Positions 9,038 through 16,800 of a stretch of DNA of 64,000 nucleotides are shown in pieces. The DNA is from Flavobacteriales bacterium (GTDB lineage Bacteria; Bacteroidota; Bacteroidia; JANQJC01). The notes below the pieces were generated by a model. The model worked only from the letters and a program-made list of their open reading frames with translations. It ran no database searches and was not told where the DNA came from. Each line of letters starts with the position of its first letter. Positions within the stretch are counted from its first letter, which is position 1. The DNA is taken from positions 1 through 64,000 of the forward strand of contig JANQJC010000050.1 of NCBI GenBank assembly GCA_028281825.1, read 5' to 3'. The position numbers and the translations under genes were made by a program.

Positions 9038-9409
9038 ATGGACGAAGCAAGAAAGTTGGATCATTTAATGCTCGAGCTGCGTTCTGTAACCGGTAAAATT
9101 CAAGCTGATAGTATTATTGGCATGTATCCCTCTAAAACGTTACAGGATGAGAGGCGTGAATTGCTTAGTACCCTCATCAAAAATAAACATGTAGACTGCT
9201 CCACCGATAGTTTTGAGGATAGTAGCGATATTTGGCTTACAGAAGAGGGCTTACAATTTATTATGAAAGGTGGCTACAGGAAAAGAAAAGCCACTAACTC
9301 AGACAGGGAAGAAGTTACCCCAAGGCAGAAAGCGATACGTATTGCTATGTATGCCATCCCTATCCTCTTTTTGATAATTCTGCTACTTATTCTTTACAAG
9401 GTGATATAG
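9038..9409 (+). CDS. Tail-anchored winged-helix-like small protein, paralogue of 10772
   Basis: A 123-aa protein with an N-terminal helical domain that reads like a small winged helix: LDHLMLELRS, then a short helix, then ELLSTLIKNKHVDC, a hairpin and IWLTEEGLQFIMKGGY. After a basic linker (RKRKATNSDRE) comes a single hydrophobic segment near the C-terminus (IAMYAIPILFLIILLLILYK). It would be anchored to the membrane with the domain in the cytoplasm. It aligns over its whole length with the protein at 10772, so the two flank gldN as a paralogous pair. Its function is not known. Confidence 0.7.
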   Translation: MDEARKLDHLMLELRSVTGKIQADSIIGMYPSKTLQDERRELLSTLIKNKHVDCSTDSFEDSSDIWLTEEGLQFIMKGGYRKRKATNSDREEVTPRQKAIRIAMYAIPILFLIILLLILYKVI

Positions 9410-9443
9410 AAAATGTTAAATACTAAGTATTAAGGTAGCTAGC

Positions 9444-9467
9444 AGTTTACAATTTACAGTTGGCAAT
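9444..9467 (+). repeat. Dispersed intergenic repeat, copy 2
   Basis: Matches 1451-1474 at 23 of 24 positions; see that entry. Confidence 0.6.
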
Positions 9468-9614
9468 CCCAATTCTTGCAACATACGAACGCTCAAAAAG
9501 GTCACGGAGAGAGTTGAATGTCGTCAAGAGCCGGTAGTACCTTTTGCTAACCGAGCAGCTTTTAAACCCTTGCCCAAACATCCCCTTAAATTCTGGCTTT
9601 TGGCTATAACTGGG

Positions 9615-9644
9615 TGTAGTTTCCCCCTTAAGGGGGAAACTACA
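9615..9644. repeat. Perfect 30-bp palindrome
   Basis: The left arm TGTAGTTTCCCCCTT is followed directly by its exact reverse complement, with no loop. It lies in non-coding sequence and lacks a following T-tract. It could be a repeat-family member or a protein-binding site. Confidence 0.7.
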
Positions 9645-9920
9645 AACCGAAAGTAACAGGTGCAACACAATGAGGGGGGTGTATTGAGGTATGCAAGGTT
9701 GGCAATTTGCTGACTATGATTTGGTACTTTTTACTAATGGTAAATTTCAAGCTGTCAACTGTAACACTTCCTTCAATTTCCATTATTAATTAAACAAGCG
9801 CACAATAATTACAAAAACAAACAGTTATTAAATCAACAGCTAGCCAGATAGAGTGATGTAAAAAACACCTACTTCAGCACATCGGTCTTTTCCAAAACTA
9901 TTAACTAAAACATTACCGTT

Positions 9921-10757
9921 ATGACCTGGCGAGCATTCATCATTGTAATACTGTTTTTAAGCCCAGCTACCTTGCTGGCACAAAGTAAAGGTGGTTACAT
10001 ACTTGACCCCCTGGAGTCTAAGTATCAAAAACGTCCCACCCCGTATCCAAACCTGCGCGAAGCTAATATTATGTGGAGCAAAAGGATATGGAGAAAGTTA
10101 GACCTGAGGGAAAAACTGAATCATCCACTTTACTTCCCAATTGAGCCAACGGCTAATAGGGTAAGCCTGGCACAGGTACTTGTGAGCGCTGCTAAAGAAG
10201 GCGGCATTGCAGCTTATGACCCTTTTGATGATTCATTCACCACTATGCTAACCAAGGCACAGATTAACGCCAAGCTCTTTAAGATTGACACCTTTTACTT
10301 TCCCAACCCCGACCCGCCATACGATATGGAGATGAAGGTTGTGAGAAAGGAGCTGAATTATGGTGACATCAAAGAGATAAGGATAAAAGAAAATTGGGTG
10401 TTTGATAAAGAACGCTCAGTACTTGAAGTAAGGATAGTAGGCTTGCAACTGGTGAAAGAGAATATTGACCCTACCACTGGTGAAGTACGTGGAACAGAAC
10501 CACTTTTCTGGTTCTACTTTCCTGAACTAAGGCCTTTATTGGTGAACACCCCTGTGTTCAACACCTTTAATGATGCTGAACAAATGAGTTATGACGACCT
10601 ATTTTGGAAGCGTCGTTTTGCAAGCTATATCTACAAAGAGAGTAATGTGTACGACAGGAATATTAATGAATATACCACTGGCATTGATGCTATGCTTGAG
10701 GCCGAAAACGTAAAAGAAGACATCTTCATTTTTGAGGATGGGCTATGGGAATATTGA
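9921..10757 (+). CDS. gldN: Gliding motility / T9SS ring protein GldN (PorN)
   Basis: A 278-aa periplasmic protein with a signal peptide (TWRAFIIVILFLSPATLLAQ). GldN/PorN associates with the GldK ring of the type IX secretion system and is needed for secretion and gliding. Family landmarks are NIMWSKRIWRKLDLREKLNHP near the start, WVFDKERSVLEVRIVGLQLV, LFWFYFPELRPLL, and the C-terminal DDLFWKRRFASYIYKESNVY with NINEYTTG and EDGLWEY. The normal context is a gldKLMN operon. Here gldK, gldL and gldM are absent and the neighbours are two small tail-anchored paralogues, so this is either a separated single copy or a second GldN. The gene at 10772 follows after 14 nt and is probably co-transcribed. 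Confidence 0.93.
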   Translation: MTWRAFIIVILFLSPATLLAQSKGGYILDPLESKYQKRPTPYPNLREANIMWSKRIWRKLDLREKLNHPLYFPIEPTANRVSLAQVLVSAAKEGGIAAYDPFDDSFTTMLTKAQINAKLFKIDTFYFPNPDPPYDMEMKVVRKELNYGDIKEIRIKENWVFDKERSVLEVRIVGLQLVKENIDPTTGEVRGTEPLFWFYFPELRPLLVNTPVFNTFNDAEQMSYDDLFWKRRFASYIYKESNVYDRNINEYTTGIDAMLEAENVKEDIFIFEDGLWEY

Positions 10758-10771
10758 TGTAAATTAGCCCC

Positions 10772-11146
10772 ATGAGTGAGGCTAAGAGAAAGGACAAAAT
10801 TCTCAGGCAATTGAAGTCTGGTGGTGGATATGTGGATATGGAGAGCCTGATAAGCCTGCAACCTGAGAGAAAAGATAAAGAGTTTGCCCGGGTAGCTCTT
10901 AAAGCAATGCTAAAAGAAGGCATCATAGAATGTGATACTGAAGAGATTAGCTCTACCAGCAAAATAAAATTAACTGTTGAAGGCAATGAGTTTCTCTATG
11001 CGGGGGGCTACAAACGCAAAGAGCGCAAACCAAAAGTTGAAGACCATCGGCCAGAGCCTATCATGCCTTACTTAATAACCATACTGATATTTGGCTTACT
11101 GATAGCATTTCTGTACTACCTACTACCCGTGATATGGGCGTTATAA
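10772..11146 (+). CDS. Tail-anchored winged-helix-like small protein, paralogue of 9038
   Basis: A 124-aa protein starting 14 nt after gldN and probably in the same transcript. The layout matches the 9038 protein: an N-terminal helical domain (KDKILRQLKSGGGYVDMESL, ALKAMLKEGIIEC, IKLTVEGNEFLYAGGYKRKE), a charged linker and a C-terminal hydrophobic segment (MPYLITILIFGLLIAFLYYL). The shared GGY-(K/R)-(K/R) motif marks the end of the soluble domain. The position suggests a link with the T9SS or gliding apparatus, but nothing in the sequence proves it. Confidence 0.72.
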   Translation: MSEAKRKDKILRQLKSGGGYVDMESLISLQPERKDKEFARVALKAMLKEGIIECDTEEISSTSKIKLTVEGNEFLYAGGYKRKERKPKVEDHRPEPIMPYLITILIFGLLIAFLYYLLPVIWAL

Positions 11147-11151
11147 AAAGA

Positions 11152-11178
11152 ACATCCCCGGTAACCAGCCGGGGATGT
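11152..11178 (-). terminator. Strong hairpin terminator between convergent genes
   Basis: Perfect 10-bp arms (ACATCCCCGG / CCGGGGATGT) around a 7-nt loop. On the minus strand it is followed by a T-rich run, so it best serves the PDZ gene. It may also stop transcription from gldN. Confidence 0.85.
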
Positions 11179-11227
11179 AACCACTAACTAAAACCTAACC
11201 ACACGTTCCAACCTCACATTTTTCTAC

Positions 11228-12823
11228 TTATTGTTTTATAATCTTTTTACTGAACTGCTGTCCTTTTTGTGATATGATAAGGAAATAAACCCCATTAGGC
11301 TCATTGCTTATATTAATACGGTTTTCAAACCTACCTTGAAAAGCAGGTAGCATTTCATAATACACTTGCCTGCCATTGCCATCATACACTTTAATCTCCG
11401 TATCACCTGTATTTTGCAAGTCAAAGGTCAACTGAAAATCACCGTTATTAGGATTTGGCGCAAATTGTAGTGACTTGATAGCTAAATCACTTTCAGGGCT
11501 CACTTCAATACCTGTTTCTTCATTCAGCATTTCGGCTTCGTCTGCAGTAATATCGGCAATTTCTATTATTACTTTCACCTCTTTTTCAATAATGTGCGGC
11601 TCGTCCATATGCTCACCGTCATGAAAAAAGAATGCATTTTCAGACGGGTCTCCATAGGTTTCATGCCTACTCTTCAGCACGCCTTGCAGATTCACTTTCT
11701 TGCCATCGCGCAGCAATTCAATCTTTACATTATCGCCAGGCTTCATTTCTCTCAACTCATCAGCCAAATCTTTAAAAGTGCCGACACCTTCACCATTTAA
11801 CTCGGAGATAATATCACCTCTCTGTATACCAATGGCTTCAGCAGTTGAATTCTCGATTACACTACCTATTTCCACACCATCTTCAACATCATCACCGGGA
11901 GTAACTCCTAAAAAAGCCCTGTCCTTACCTGCCTGGTCATCAAAATGGAAACGGAACTTCTGGTCACCATGCTGCTCCATATGTTCCTCAAATTCTTCAA
12001 ACTTCCACTCCAGGTGCTCACCCATTTCTTCCAACTTTTCACCCAGTTGCTCCATGTAGCGCTCAAACTCTTCTGAATTGAAGCCTTCTCCATCATAGTC
12101 AAATTCAAAATCAAAGTCATAGTTTTCATGGTCTTCATCAAATGGAACCACAATCACCCTTCTCTCCATTTTCTTTTCACCCAACTCTACAGCAACAGTA
12201 TGAAAATGACCATCTTCATAAAGCTCTATTTCCACCACGTCACCTGGCTTATGTGAACGAACCATTTCTACCAGGTCACTATGACCAAATACTTGTTTTC
12301 CATCAAATTTTGTGATTATCTCACCCTCACGCAGCCCGGCCACTTCAGCTGATGTACCTTCAATTACACTCTTGATATAAGCGCCTTTCACATTCTTGAG
12401 TCCCATTTCTTCATAGTCTTTATCCTCCAGGCTCTCAATATATACCCCTAAAAAGGCTTTTTTGGCACAGGTAGCTTCATCAGGAAATGCATATGCCCTA
12501 ACTGAATGCCTTGGTGAGCGCATGTGGACACTCACATCTTTCTCATCTACACCACCCACTTTTTTCTTAATGTCAACCTCAATCTGTTGACCTTTGGAAG
12601 TCAGTTCCATACCTTCCAACACGCCTAAATCACGTAGGATGCTGTCAACGTCAACTTCTCTATCTGATTCTACTTCACGCGTAATTTCTTTAGTCTCACC
12701 ATTTTCAGTGATTTTCACGTGTACTTTAACTTTTTGCTTGGGCTCTGCATTTTGGTCTTGTGCTTGCAGGCTAAAAGAACCTGCAATCAAGGCAGCTAAC
12801 AATAAGTAGAATTTTGCTTTCAT
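11228..12823 (-). CDS. Two-PDZ secreted protein with T9SS sorting domain
   Basis: An exported protein of about 531 residues. It has a signal peptide (KAKFYLLLAALIAGSFSLQAQ), a region rich in charged residues, PDZ 1 (AFLGVYIESLEDKDYEEMGL ... KPGDVVEIELYEDG), a very acidic, helix-forming stretch (EEFERYMEQLGEKLEEMGEH), PDZ 2 (RAFLGVTPGDDVEDG ... LREMKPGDNVKIELLRDGKK) and a T9SS type A C-terminal domain (LQFAPNPNNGDFQL ... PNGVYFLII). No protease domain is present, unlike DegP-type PDZ proteins, so it may be a scaffold or chaperone-like binder on the surface. The longest frame starts at 12874, but the ATG at 12823 places the signal peptide correctly, and a -7 box lies just upstream of it. Confidence 0.9.
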   Translation of the reverse strand: MKAKFYLLLAALIAGSFSLQAQDQNAEPKQKVKVHVKITENGETKEITREVESDREVDVDSILRDLGVLEGMELTSKGQQIEVDIKKKVGGVDEKDVSVHMRSPRHSVRAYAFPDEATCAKKAFLGVYIESLEDKDYEEMGLKNVKGAYIKSVIEGTSAEVAGLREGEIITKFDGKQVFGHSDLVEMVRSHKPGDVVEIELYEDGHFHTVAVELGEKKMERRVIVVPFDEDHENYDFDFEFDYDGEGFNSEEFERYMEQLGEKLEEMGEHLEWKFEEFEEHMEQHGDQKFRFHFDDQAGKDRAFLGVTPGDDVEDGVEIGSVIENSTAEAIGIQRGDIISELNGEGVGTFKDLADELREMKPGDNVKIELLRDGKKVNLQGVLKSRHETYGDPSENAFFFHDGEHMDEPHIIEKEVKVIIEIADITADEAEMLNEETGIEVSPESDLAIKSLQFAPNPNNGDFQLTFDLQNTGDTEIKVYDGNGRQVYYEMLPAFQGRFENRINISNEPNGVYFLIISQKGQQFSKKIIKQ

Positions 12824-12850
12824 AACTATGTGGGTATTAGTTTTCAAAAA

Positions 12851-12858
12851 CAAATGTA
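12851..12858 (-). promoter_or_regulatory. -7 box TACATTTG for the PDZ gene
   Basis: An exact TAnnTTTG match on the minus strand, with a TTTG element (12882-12885) 23 nt upstream. It lies upstream of the ATG at 12823 and within the longer frame, which supports the shorter start. Confidence 0.55.
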
Positions 12859-12912
12859 AACGCCTACCTAACAAGGAAATGCAAAGAAATTCTAAAAAAT
12901 GTTAAATGGATT

Positions 12913-13626
12913 TTAACGTCTGCTACGGTATTCGTAATAACGCCCTTTGATATAGACACAAAACTCATATTGCGTGCTGCGTTTCAGAAACTCATCGCTC
13001 ACCCTACAGAAATCGATAAAGTCGTCAAACTCTTCATCATTTAGGTAGATGATATCAGCATCAATATATCTTCGGAACAACTCTTTGAGCAGCTCACGCT
13101 TTCTATCTTCATTCTCCAACTCAGCTACCTTACGCCTTGAACGCTCTCTCCTGCTGAATGATTGATAAAGAAAAGTGATAGGACTCTGAATGGCATCAAT
13201 ATCTGATAGAATATAATCTTCCTCGTTATAGCCTAACTTTTGAATATCTTCTTGTATCTCGTTCAAATCACGCTTGGTGAATACAGCTACGGGCTTTAAC
13301 TCGTACTGAATTTGCTGAAGTGGTATCTCAATAGTATATACCTCCTTCCTTACCGAATCACGAAAAGAAAAGCCTTTTGTTTTATACCCTACCACGTTGA
13401 TAGAGATAGAGTCATTCTTGCGACAAGTGATAGTAAAAGTTCCGTTTTTCTCTCCGAATATACCTACCAACTCTGTTTGGTTGAGAACCATCAGGTTGTA
13501 TTGGGTTTCACTATCGTTGGGGTCATACACCTTACCTTTCACCTTGATATAGGGATTATCTTGCGCTGATACAAAAGCAGCCACCAATAACAGCAAAAAG
13601 AGAAGGAAAGACTTAAGCCAGTTCAT
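12913..13626 (-). CDS. Secreted carboxypeptidase-like regulatory domain protein
   Basis: A 237-aa exported protein with a signal peptide (NWLKSFLLFLLLLVAAFVSAQ). Residues 25-115 look like a carboxypeptidase-regulatory-like beta sandwich (YIKVKGKVYDPNDSETQ ... SISINVVGYKTKGF). The C-terminal half is charged and helical (SRRERSRRKVAELENEDRKR, then DEEFDDFIDFCRVSDEFLKR). It has no T9SS sorting domain and no lipobox, so it probably stays in the periplasm. It lies 89 nt upstream of the PDZ gene on the same strand and may be co-transcribed. The type is common in Bacteroidota; its function is unknown. Confidence 0.75.
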   Translation of the reverse strand: MNWLKSFLLFLLLLVAAFVSAQDNPYIKVKGKVYDPNDSETQYNLMVLNQTELVGIFGEKNGTFTITCRKNDSISINVVGYKTKGFSFRDSVRKEVYTIEIPLQQIQYELKPVAVFTKRDLNEIQEDIQKLGYNEEDYILSDIDAIQSPITFLYQSFSRRERSRRKVAELENEDRKRELLKELFRRYIDADIIYLNDEEFDDFIDFCRVSDEFLKRSTQYEFCVYIKGRYYEYRSRR

Positions 13627-13783
13627 TTTTTCGGGTGTGCAAGATACTTCAAAAACATGGGGATAGTGCTTGAAGTACCTATAAATTCTACAATTATCTT
13701 TTTTTACATACCGGGAACAATTCCTGTAACTTGTATCCGTTGTTTTATAACTATCAAATTAAATACCAAAAAACCACCGTCCT

Positions 13784-14548
13784 ATGATTAGGTTTTTATC
13801 AATTATTGTGGTACTACTAAGTATGGGTTTGAATTCCGTAGCCCAAACCAAAATGATACACGTATACGTTGCCCTATGTGATAACGAAAATCAGGGCATT
13901 GTACCCGTACCTAAATTAATTGGGAATGGACAAGACCCATTTAATAATCTTTACTGGGGAGCATTGTACGGCATAAAAACCCATTTCAAGAAACACAAGA
14001 ATTGGCAACTCTTGGAAACTATTAAGAACCCTAAAGCTAATGTATTAGAAAGATGCATCTTTAAGCATTCCACTGAAAATGCCTACATGGTGGCCGACGC
14101 TTATGACGGCGCTTACATGAAGAATACTGTGGTTGATTTCCTGCGATCAGCTTCGGGCAATTCAAAAGAGACTATTACAATCAATGACAAAGCTGTCCCC
14201 ATTGCGGGTAAGGCCAACCTTATTGCCTTTATTGGGCACAATGGCTTAATGGATTTCAGGCTGGAAAACTACCCCACCAAAGCCAATGATGATAAACGGG
14301 AAACTGTGATACTGGCTTGTGTGAGTAAATCGTATTTTACAGATGCCATCAAAAAAGCAGGCGCCACTCCCTTGGTTTGGAGCACAGGATTGATGGCACC
14401 GGAAGCGTATACCTTAGAATACTTACTAAGGGGGTGGCTGGCTGGCGAAAGCAATGAACAAATTAGACAGCGTGCTGCACAAGGCTATCACGATTATCAA
14501 AAATGCGGTATCAATGGAGCCAAAAGGTTATTAGTTACTGGATTCTAA
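13784..14548 (+). CDS. Secreted protein with possible caspase-like His/Cys pair
   Basis: A 254-aa exported protein with a signal peptide (IRFLSIIVVLLSMGLNSVAQ). The mature part starts with a strand-like KMIHVYVALCDNENQGIVPV and has alternating strand/helix character. Two conserved-looking motifs stand out: LIAFIGHNGLMDF (His152) and VILACVSKSYF (Cys179), each at the end of a hydrophobic strand, as the catalytic His and Cys are in caspase-fold peptidases (clans CD: C11, C25, CHAT). The spacing (27 residues) is short for that fold, so the assignment is tentative. Downstream motifs are TGLMAPEAYTLEYLLRGW and CGINGAKRLL. No sorting domain is present. I do not recognise a named family. Confidence 0.7.
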   Translation: MIRFLSIIVVLLSMGLNSVAQTKMIHVYVALCDNENQGIVPVPKLIGNGQDPFNNLYWGALYGIKTHFKKHKNWQLLETIKNPKANVLERCIFKHSTENAYMVADAYDGAYMKNTVVDFLRSASGNSKETITINDKAVPIAGKANLIAFIGHNGLMDFRLENYPTKANDDKRETVILACVSKSYFTDAIKKAGATPLVWSTGLMAPEAYTLEYLLRGWLAGESNEQIRQRAAQGYHDYQKCGINGAKRLLVTGF

Positions 14549-14550
14549 AC

Positions 14551-14582
14551 AAAAAAAGAGGGATCCCTCGCCAAGGACCCCT
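14551..14582 (-). terminator. Terminator of the small secreted peptide gene
   Basis: Read on the minus strand: AGGGGTCC, loop TTGGCGAG, GGATCCCT, then CTTTTTTTG. The arms pair over 8 bp with one G-U. It lies about 50 nt downstream of the minus-strand peptide gene. Confidence 0.65.
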
Positions 14583-14632
14583 ACAAAACACAAAACAAAC
14601 TAAGCTATGAGTATTTGATTGTTTTCTCTTTA

Positions 14633-14791
14633 TTATAAGCCGGTATCTTCTACATCCACAATTCTTGCTACATCTATATCGTTCTGCTCGGCTAATTTTA
14701 CTACTTTTTCCTTATCGTTCTTAAGAGACTTTGCCTCTTGTGTTGAAACTGAACCTGTTGAGATTAAAACTGCTAGTATAACTTCTATCAT
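14633..14791 (-). CDS. Small secreted peptide (52 aa)
   Basis: A 52-codon open frame with an ATG start, too short for common gene-calling limits. The N-terminus is hydrophobic (MIEVILAVLISTGSVST), consistent with a short signal or anchor. The rest is charged and helical (QEAKSLKNDKEKVVKLAEQN, then DIDVARIVDVEDTGL). Codon use looks like a real gene, a terminator follows at 14551-14582, and the gene has its own upstream region carrying the GTCGTTT direct repeats. It is not recognised. It could be a small membrane protein or an exported signal. Confidence 0.55.
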   Translation of the reverse strand: MIEVILAVLISTGSVSTQEAKSLKNDKEKVVKLAEQNDIDVARIVDVEDTGL

Positions 14792-15172
14792 GACCTTAAA
14801 ATTTTTATTGTTGGTTTGCAGTTCCTTTTATGTAAATGGTTGTCTCTTCGTTTAGTCGTTTATCACGACAAGTGTGTCGTTCGTCGATACATTTTCTTTT
14901 TTTCATTCACTTTGGGTTAGAAATCATCAAAAACACCCTAAAAAGTGAATCAAAAACAGGGGTGGTTTTTACCAGTTGGGTGTTAACAATTTCTCATAAC
15001 AGCATGTAATTGGCTTTAAAGTGTTTCATTAATTTGTGGAGAAACACCCTTACAAGGTTGGTTTATTCTTAAGTCTATATGTTATTCATCCCTCTCTAGC
15101 GGGGATGTGCATACTGGCTAGAATTACAAGCAGTTAGTATATGAGGTGTTAAAAGTTAAGGCTGGTAACTAA
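14792..15172. other. Intergenic region upstream of the TPR gene
   Basis: These 381 nt contain the direct-repeat element at 14855-14894 and a weak hairpin with 6-bp arms (CATCCC 15087-15092 / GGGATG 15102-15107) in the presumed leader of the 15173 gene. No open frame of note is present on either strand. Confidence 0.5.
14855..14894 (+). promoter_or_regulatory. Direct-repeat regulatory element, site 1
   Basis: Two copies of GTCGTT start 21 nt apart. The second sits in GTCGTTCGTCGATACATTT, which matches site 2 (16863-16881) at 18 of 19 positions. Repeats spaced about two helical turns apart suggest a dimeric activator. LytTR-type regulators bind in this manner, but that identity is a guess. Confidence 0.6.
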
Positions 15173-16735
15173 ATGAAAGAGGAAAAGCTTAAATACCTGA
15201 AACAGATATTGGATACCCTTGATAAAAGAGAGTTAACGGTATTAGGTGACTACCTCACAGCTTTTGATTCAAGAAGCAAAGGATACAAACCCAAGACCTT
15301 AATCCTGTTCCAGCTTTTCCAGAAGTATGATGATATAGCAGACGTGTATCGCCTCTTTAAAAAGAAGATGCCTAGCGAGGATGCCATGCGCATGACTATA
15401 TATAGGTTGAAGGAAAAGATTGGAGAAAGCCTGTTGCTGGACATTAATATATCCCACGAAGAAAGTTATGACGAGTTATCAAGGGTGCGTGTGGATGTAG
15501 CCAAAAAGAAACTGGTGGCACTTATATATGCCAGCCGTGGATTAAGAGCAGAAACCATTGACATGTATAATAAGGTAATAGAACTCTCTAAAAAGTATGA
15601 GTTATACAACGACCTGGTTGAAGTGCTTTACCTAAAGCAAAGAGCGATTGGATTAACTCAGGGCAAGAAAGAGTTCGAGAAACTGGATAAGGATATTGAA
15701 CACTATGAGGTTTGCAGGGCTGCCTTCCAAAGGGCTGGAAAGATATACCATGAGATTATCCTTAACTATGGTTTCAAGGGTTTGAGCCATAGCGGAGCGG
15801 ATAAAGCCTACCAAGCCGAACTGGAAAATAAACTGGAGCAACTCAAGGCAGATTACAAGGCTACCAAGAGCGGACAGGTTGGTTATTACTACAACCTGTT
15901 AATGATTGAATACAACCAAATAACTGATAATATCGGCAAAGCCAGTAAGTATTGCCAACGTCTGGTAGAAACGGTTCAGGATAACCCTTCTGTATATCAT
16001 AGAAGAAGGCTGGGTATCGCTTACCTTAACTATTGCCAGAACGAGCTATTCAACTTTGCATTCGATTCATCACTAGAAAAAGCACATGAGGCTATCCCCT
16101 GCTTTAAGGATAACAGCCCCAACCAAAGTGTTGCCAAAGAAATGGAATTTTATGGGCATTTCTACAAAGGTGATATGCATCAGGCTGAGCAAGTAATTGC
16201 TGAACTATTGAATAATGAAAAGCTGGAGCAAAGTGGTTTCCGTTATGCCAAGTGGAGTTACCTGTTAGCCTGTGTTAACTTTATTAATGGTGTGTATAAT
16301 AAAACCCTACTCAACCTGCAGGATGCACATAAGATGGATAAAGACCGTGAAGGCTGGAACATAGGCATAAGAGTGCTTACCATACTATATGCCATAGAGA
16401 ACGAACAGCACGACTATGCTGATTCATTAATAGTTAACCTTCGCCAGTTCATTAAAGAAGGTTTAAAAGACCAGGCTGTAAGAGAAAGAGACAAAAACAT
16501 ACTGGATATACTACTACAGCTAAGAAAAACTGCTTATAACTTCAAAGAGACCGCGGAGAGTAAGCAAGCAGAACTAAACTCTCTCTACCAAGAAAAACCA
16601 CAACTAGCCTGGCACATCCAATCTCCAGAATTGATTGTTTTCCACCAATGGTTTGCAAGTAAGTTGGCTGGTAAAAAGTATAGCCCAGAGTATAGTAAAG
16701 AGGCTATTTTCAAGCTCCCCGTTGTTATTAATTAG
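15173..16735 (+). CDS. TPR-like helical repeat protein, paralogue of 47824
   Basis: A 520-aa cytoplasmic, nearly all-helical protein. The first ~95 residues form a distinct domain (LDKRELTVLGDYLTAFDSRS, LFQLFQKYDDIADVYRLFKK, AMRMTIYRLKEKIGESLLLD). The rest reads as tetratricopeptide-like helix pairs (AETIDMYNKVIELSKKYELY, GKASKYCQRLVETVQDN, HQAEQVIAELLNNEKLEQSG). The same architecture and length occur in the 47824 protein, with weak identity. No enzyme motif or signal peptide is present. Proteins of this type are common as hypothetical TPR proteins in Bacteroidota. It is preceded by a leader of nearly 280 nt carrying the direct-repeat element. Confidence 0.75.
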   Translation: MKEEKLKYLKQILDTLDKRELTVLGDYLTAFDSRSKGYKPKTLILFQLFQKYDDIADVYRLFKKKMPSEDAMRMTIYRLKEKIGESLLLDINISHEESYDELSRVRVDVAKKKLVALIYASRGLRAETIDMYNKVIELSKKYELYNDLVEVLYLKQRAIGLTQGKKEFEKLDKDIEHYEVCRAAFQRAGKIYHEIILNYGFKGLSHSGADKAYQAELENKLEQLKADYKATKSGQVGYYYNLLMIEYNQITDNIGKASKYCQRLVETVQDNPSVYHRRRLGIAYLNYCQNELFNFAFDSSLEKAHEAIPCFKDNSPNQSVAKEMEFYGHFYKGDMHQAEQVIAELLNNEKLEQSGFRYAKWSYLLACVNFINGVYNKTLLNLQDAHKMDKDREGWNIGIRVLTILYAIENEQHDYADSLIVNLRQFIKEGLKDQAVRERDKNILDILLQLRKTAYNFKETAESKQAELNSLYQEKPQLAWHIQSPELIVFHQWFASKLAGKKYSPEYSKEAIFKLPVVIN

Positions 16736-16800
16736 CTGATTGGCTAATTGCTTTCAAATCATATCTTTAATTAGCTAATAATCTCATTTGCTAATCAGCT
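16734..16800. repeat. A/T-rich inverted repeat after the TPR gene
   Basis: AGCTGATTGGC (16734-16744) pairs with GCTAATCAGCT (16790-16800) with one mismatch. Between them lie further TTAGCTAAT-like fragments. It may act as a weak terminator or be repeat debris. Confidence 0.4.

Larger units (their letters stand above)
9410..9920. other. Long intergenic region before gldN, repeat-rich
   Basis: These 511 nt hold no convincing gene. Contents are a second copy of the 24-nt dispersed repeat (9444-9467), a perfect 30-bp palindrome (9615-9644) and A/T-rich sequence before gldN. A 73-codon open frame on the minus strand (9447-9668) spans the palindrome and the repeat and is probably not real. No clear TAnnTTTG box was found close to gldN. 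Confidence 0.6.

Noticed and set aside
9447-9668. 73-codon minus-strand open frame between 9409 and gldN
   Set aside because: It runs through the 30-bp palindrome and the dispersed 24-nt repeat; codon content looks accidental and there is no promoter or start context.
14619-14855. 78-codon plus-strand frame opposite the small peptide
   Set aside because: Very Ser/Thr-rich and without signal or start context; the minus-strand 52-aa frame is better supported by its N-terminus and terminator.
15087-15107. Riboswitch or attenuator in the TPR gene leader
   Set aside because: Only a single weak 6-bp hairpin is visible; no match to a known riboswitch core was seen.
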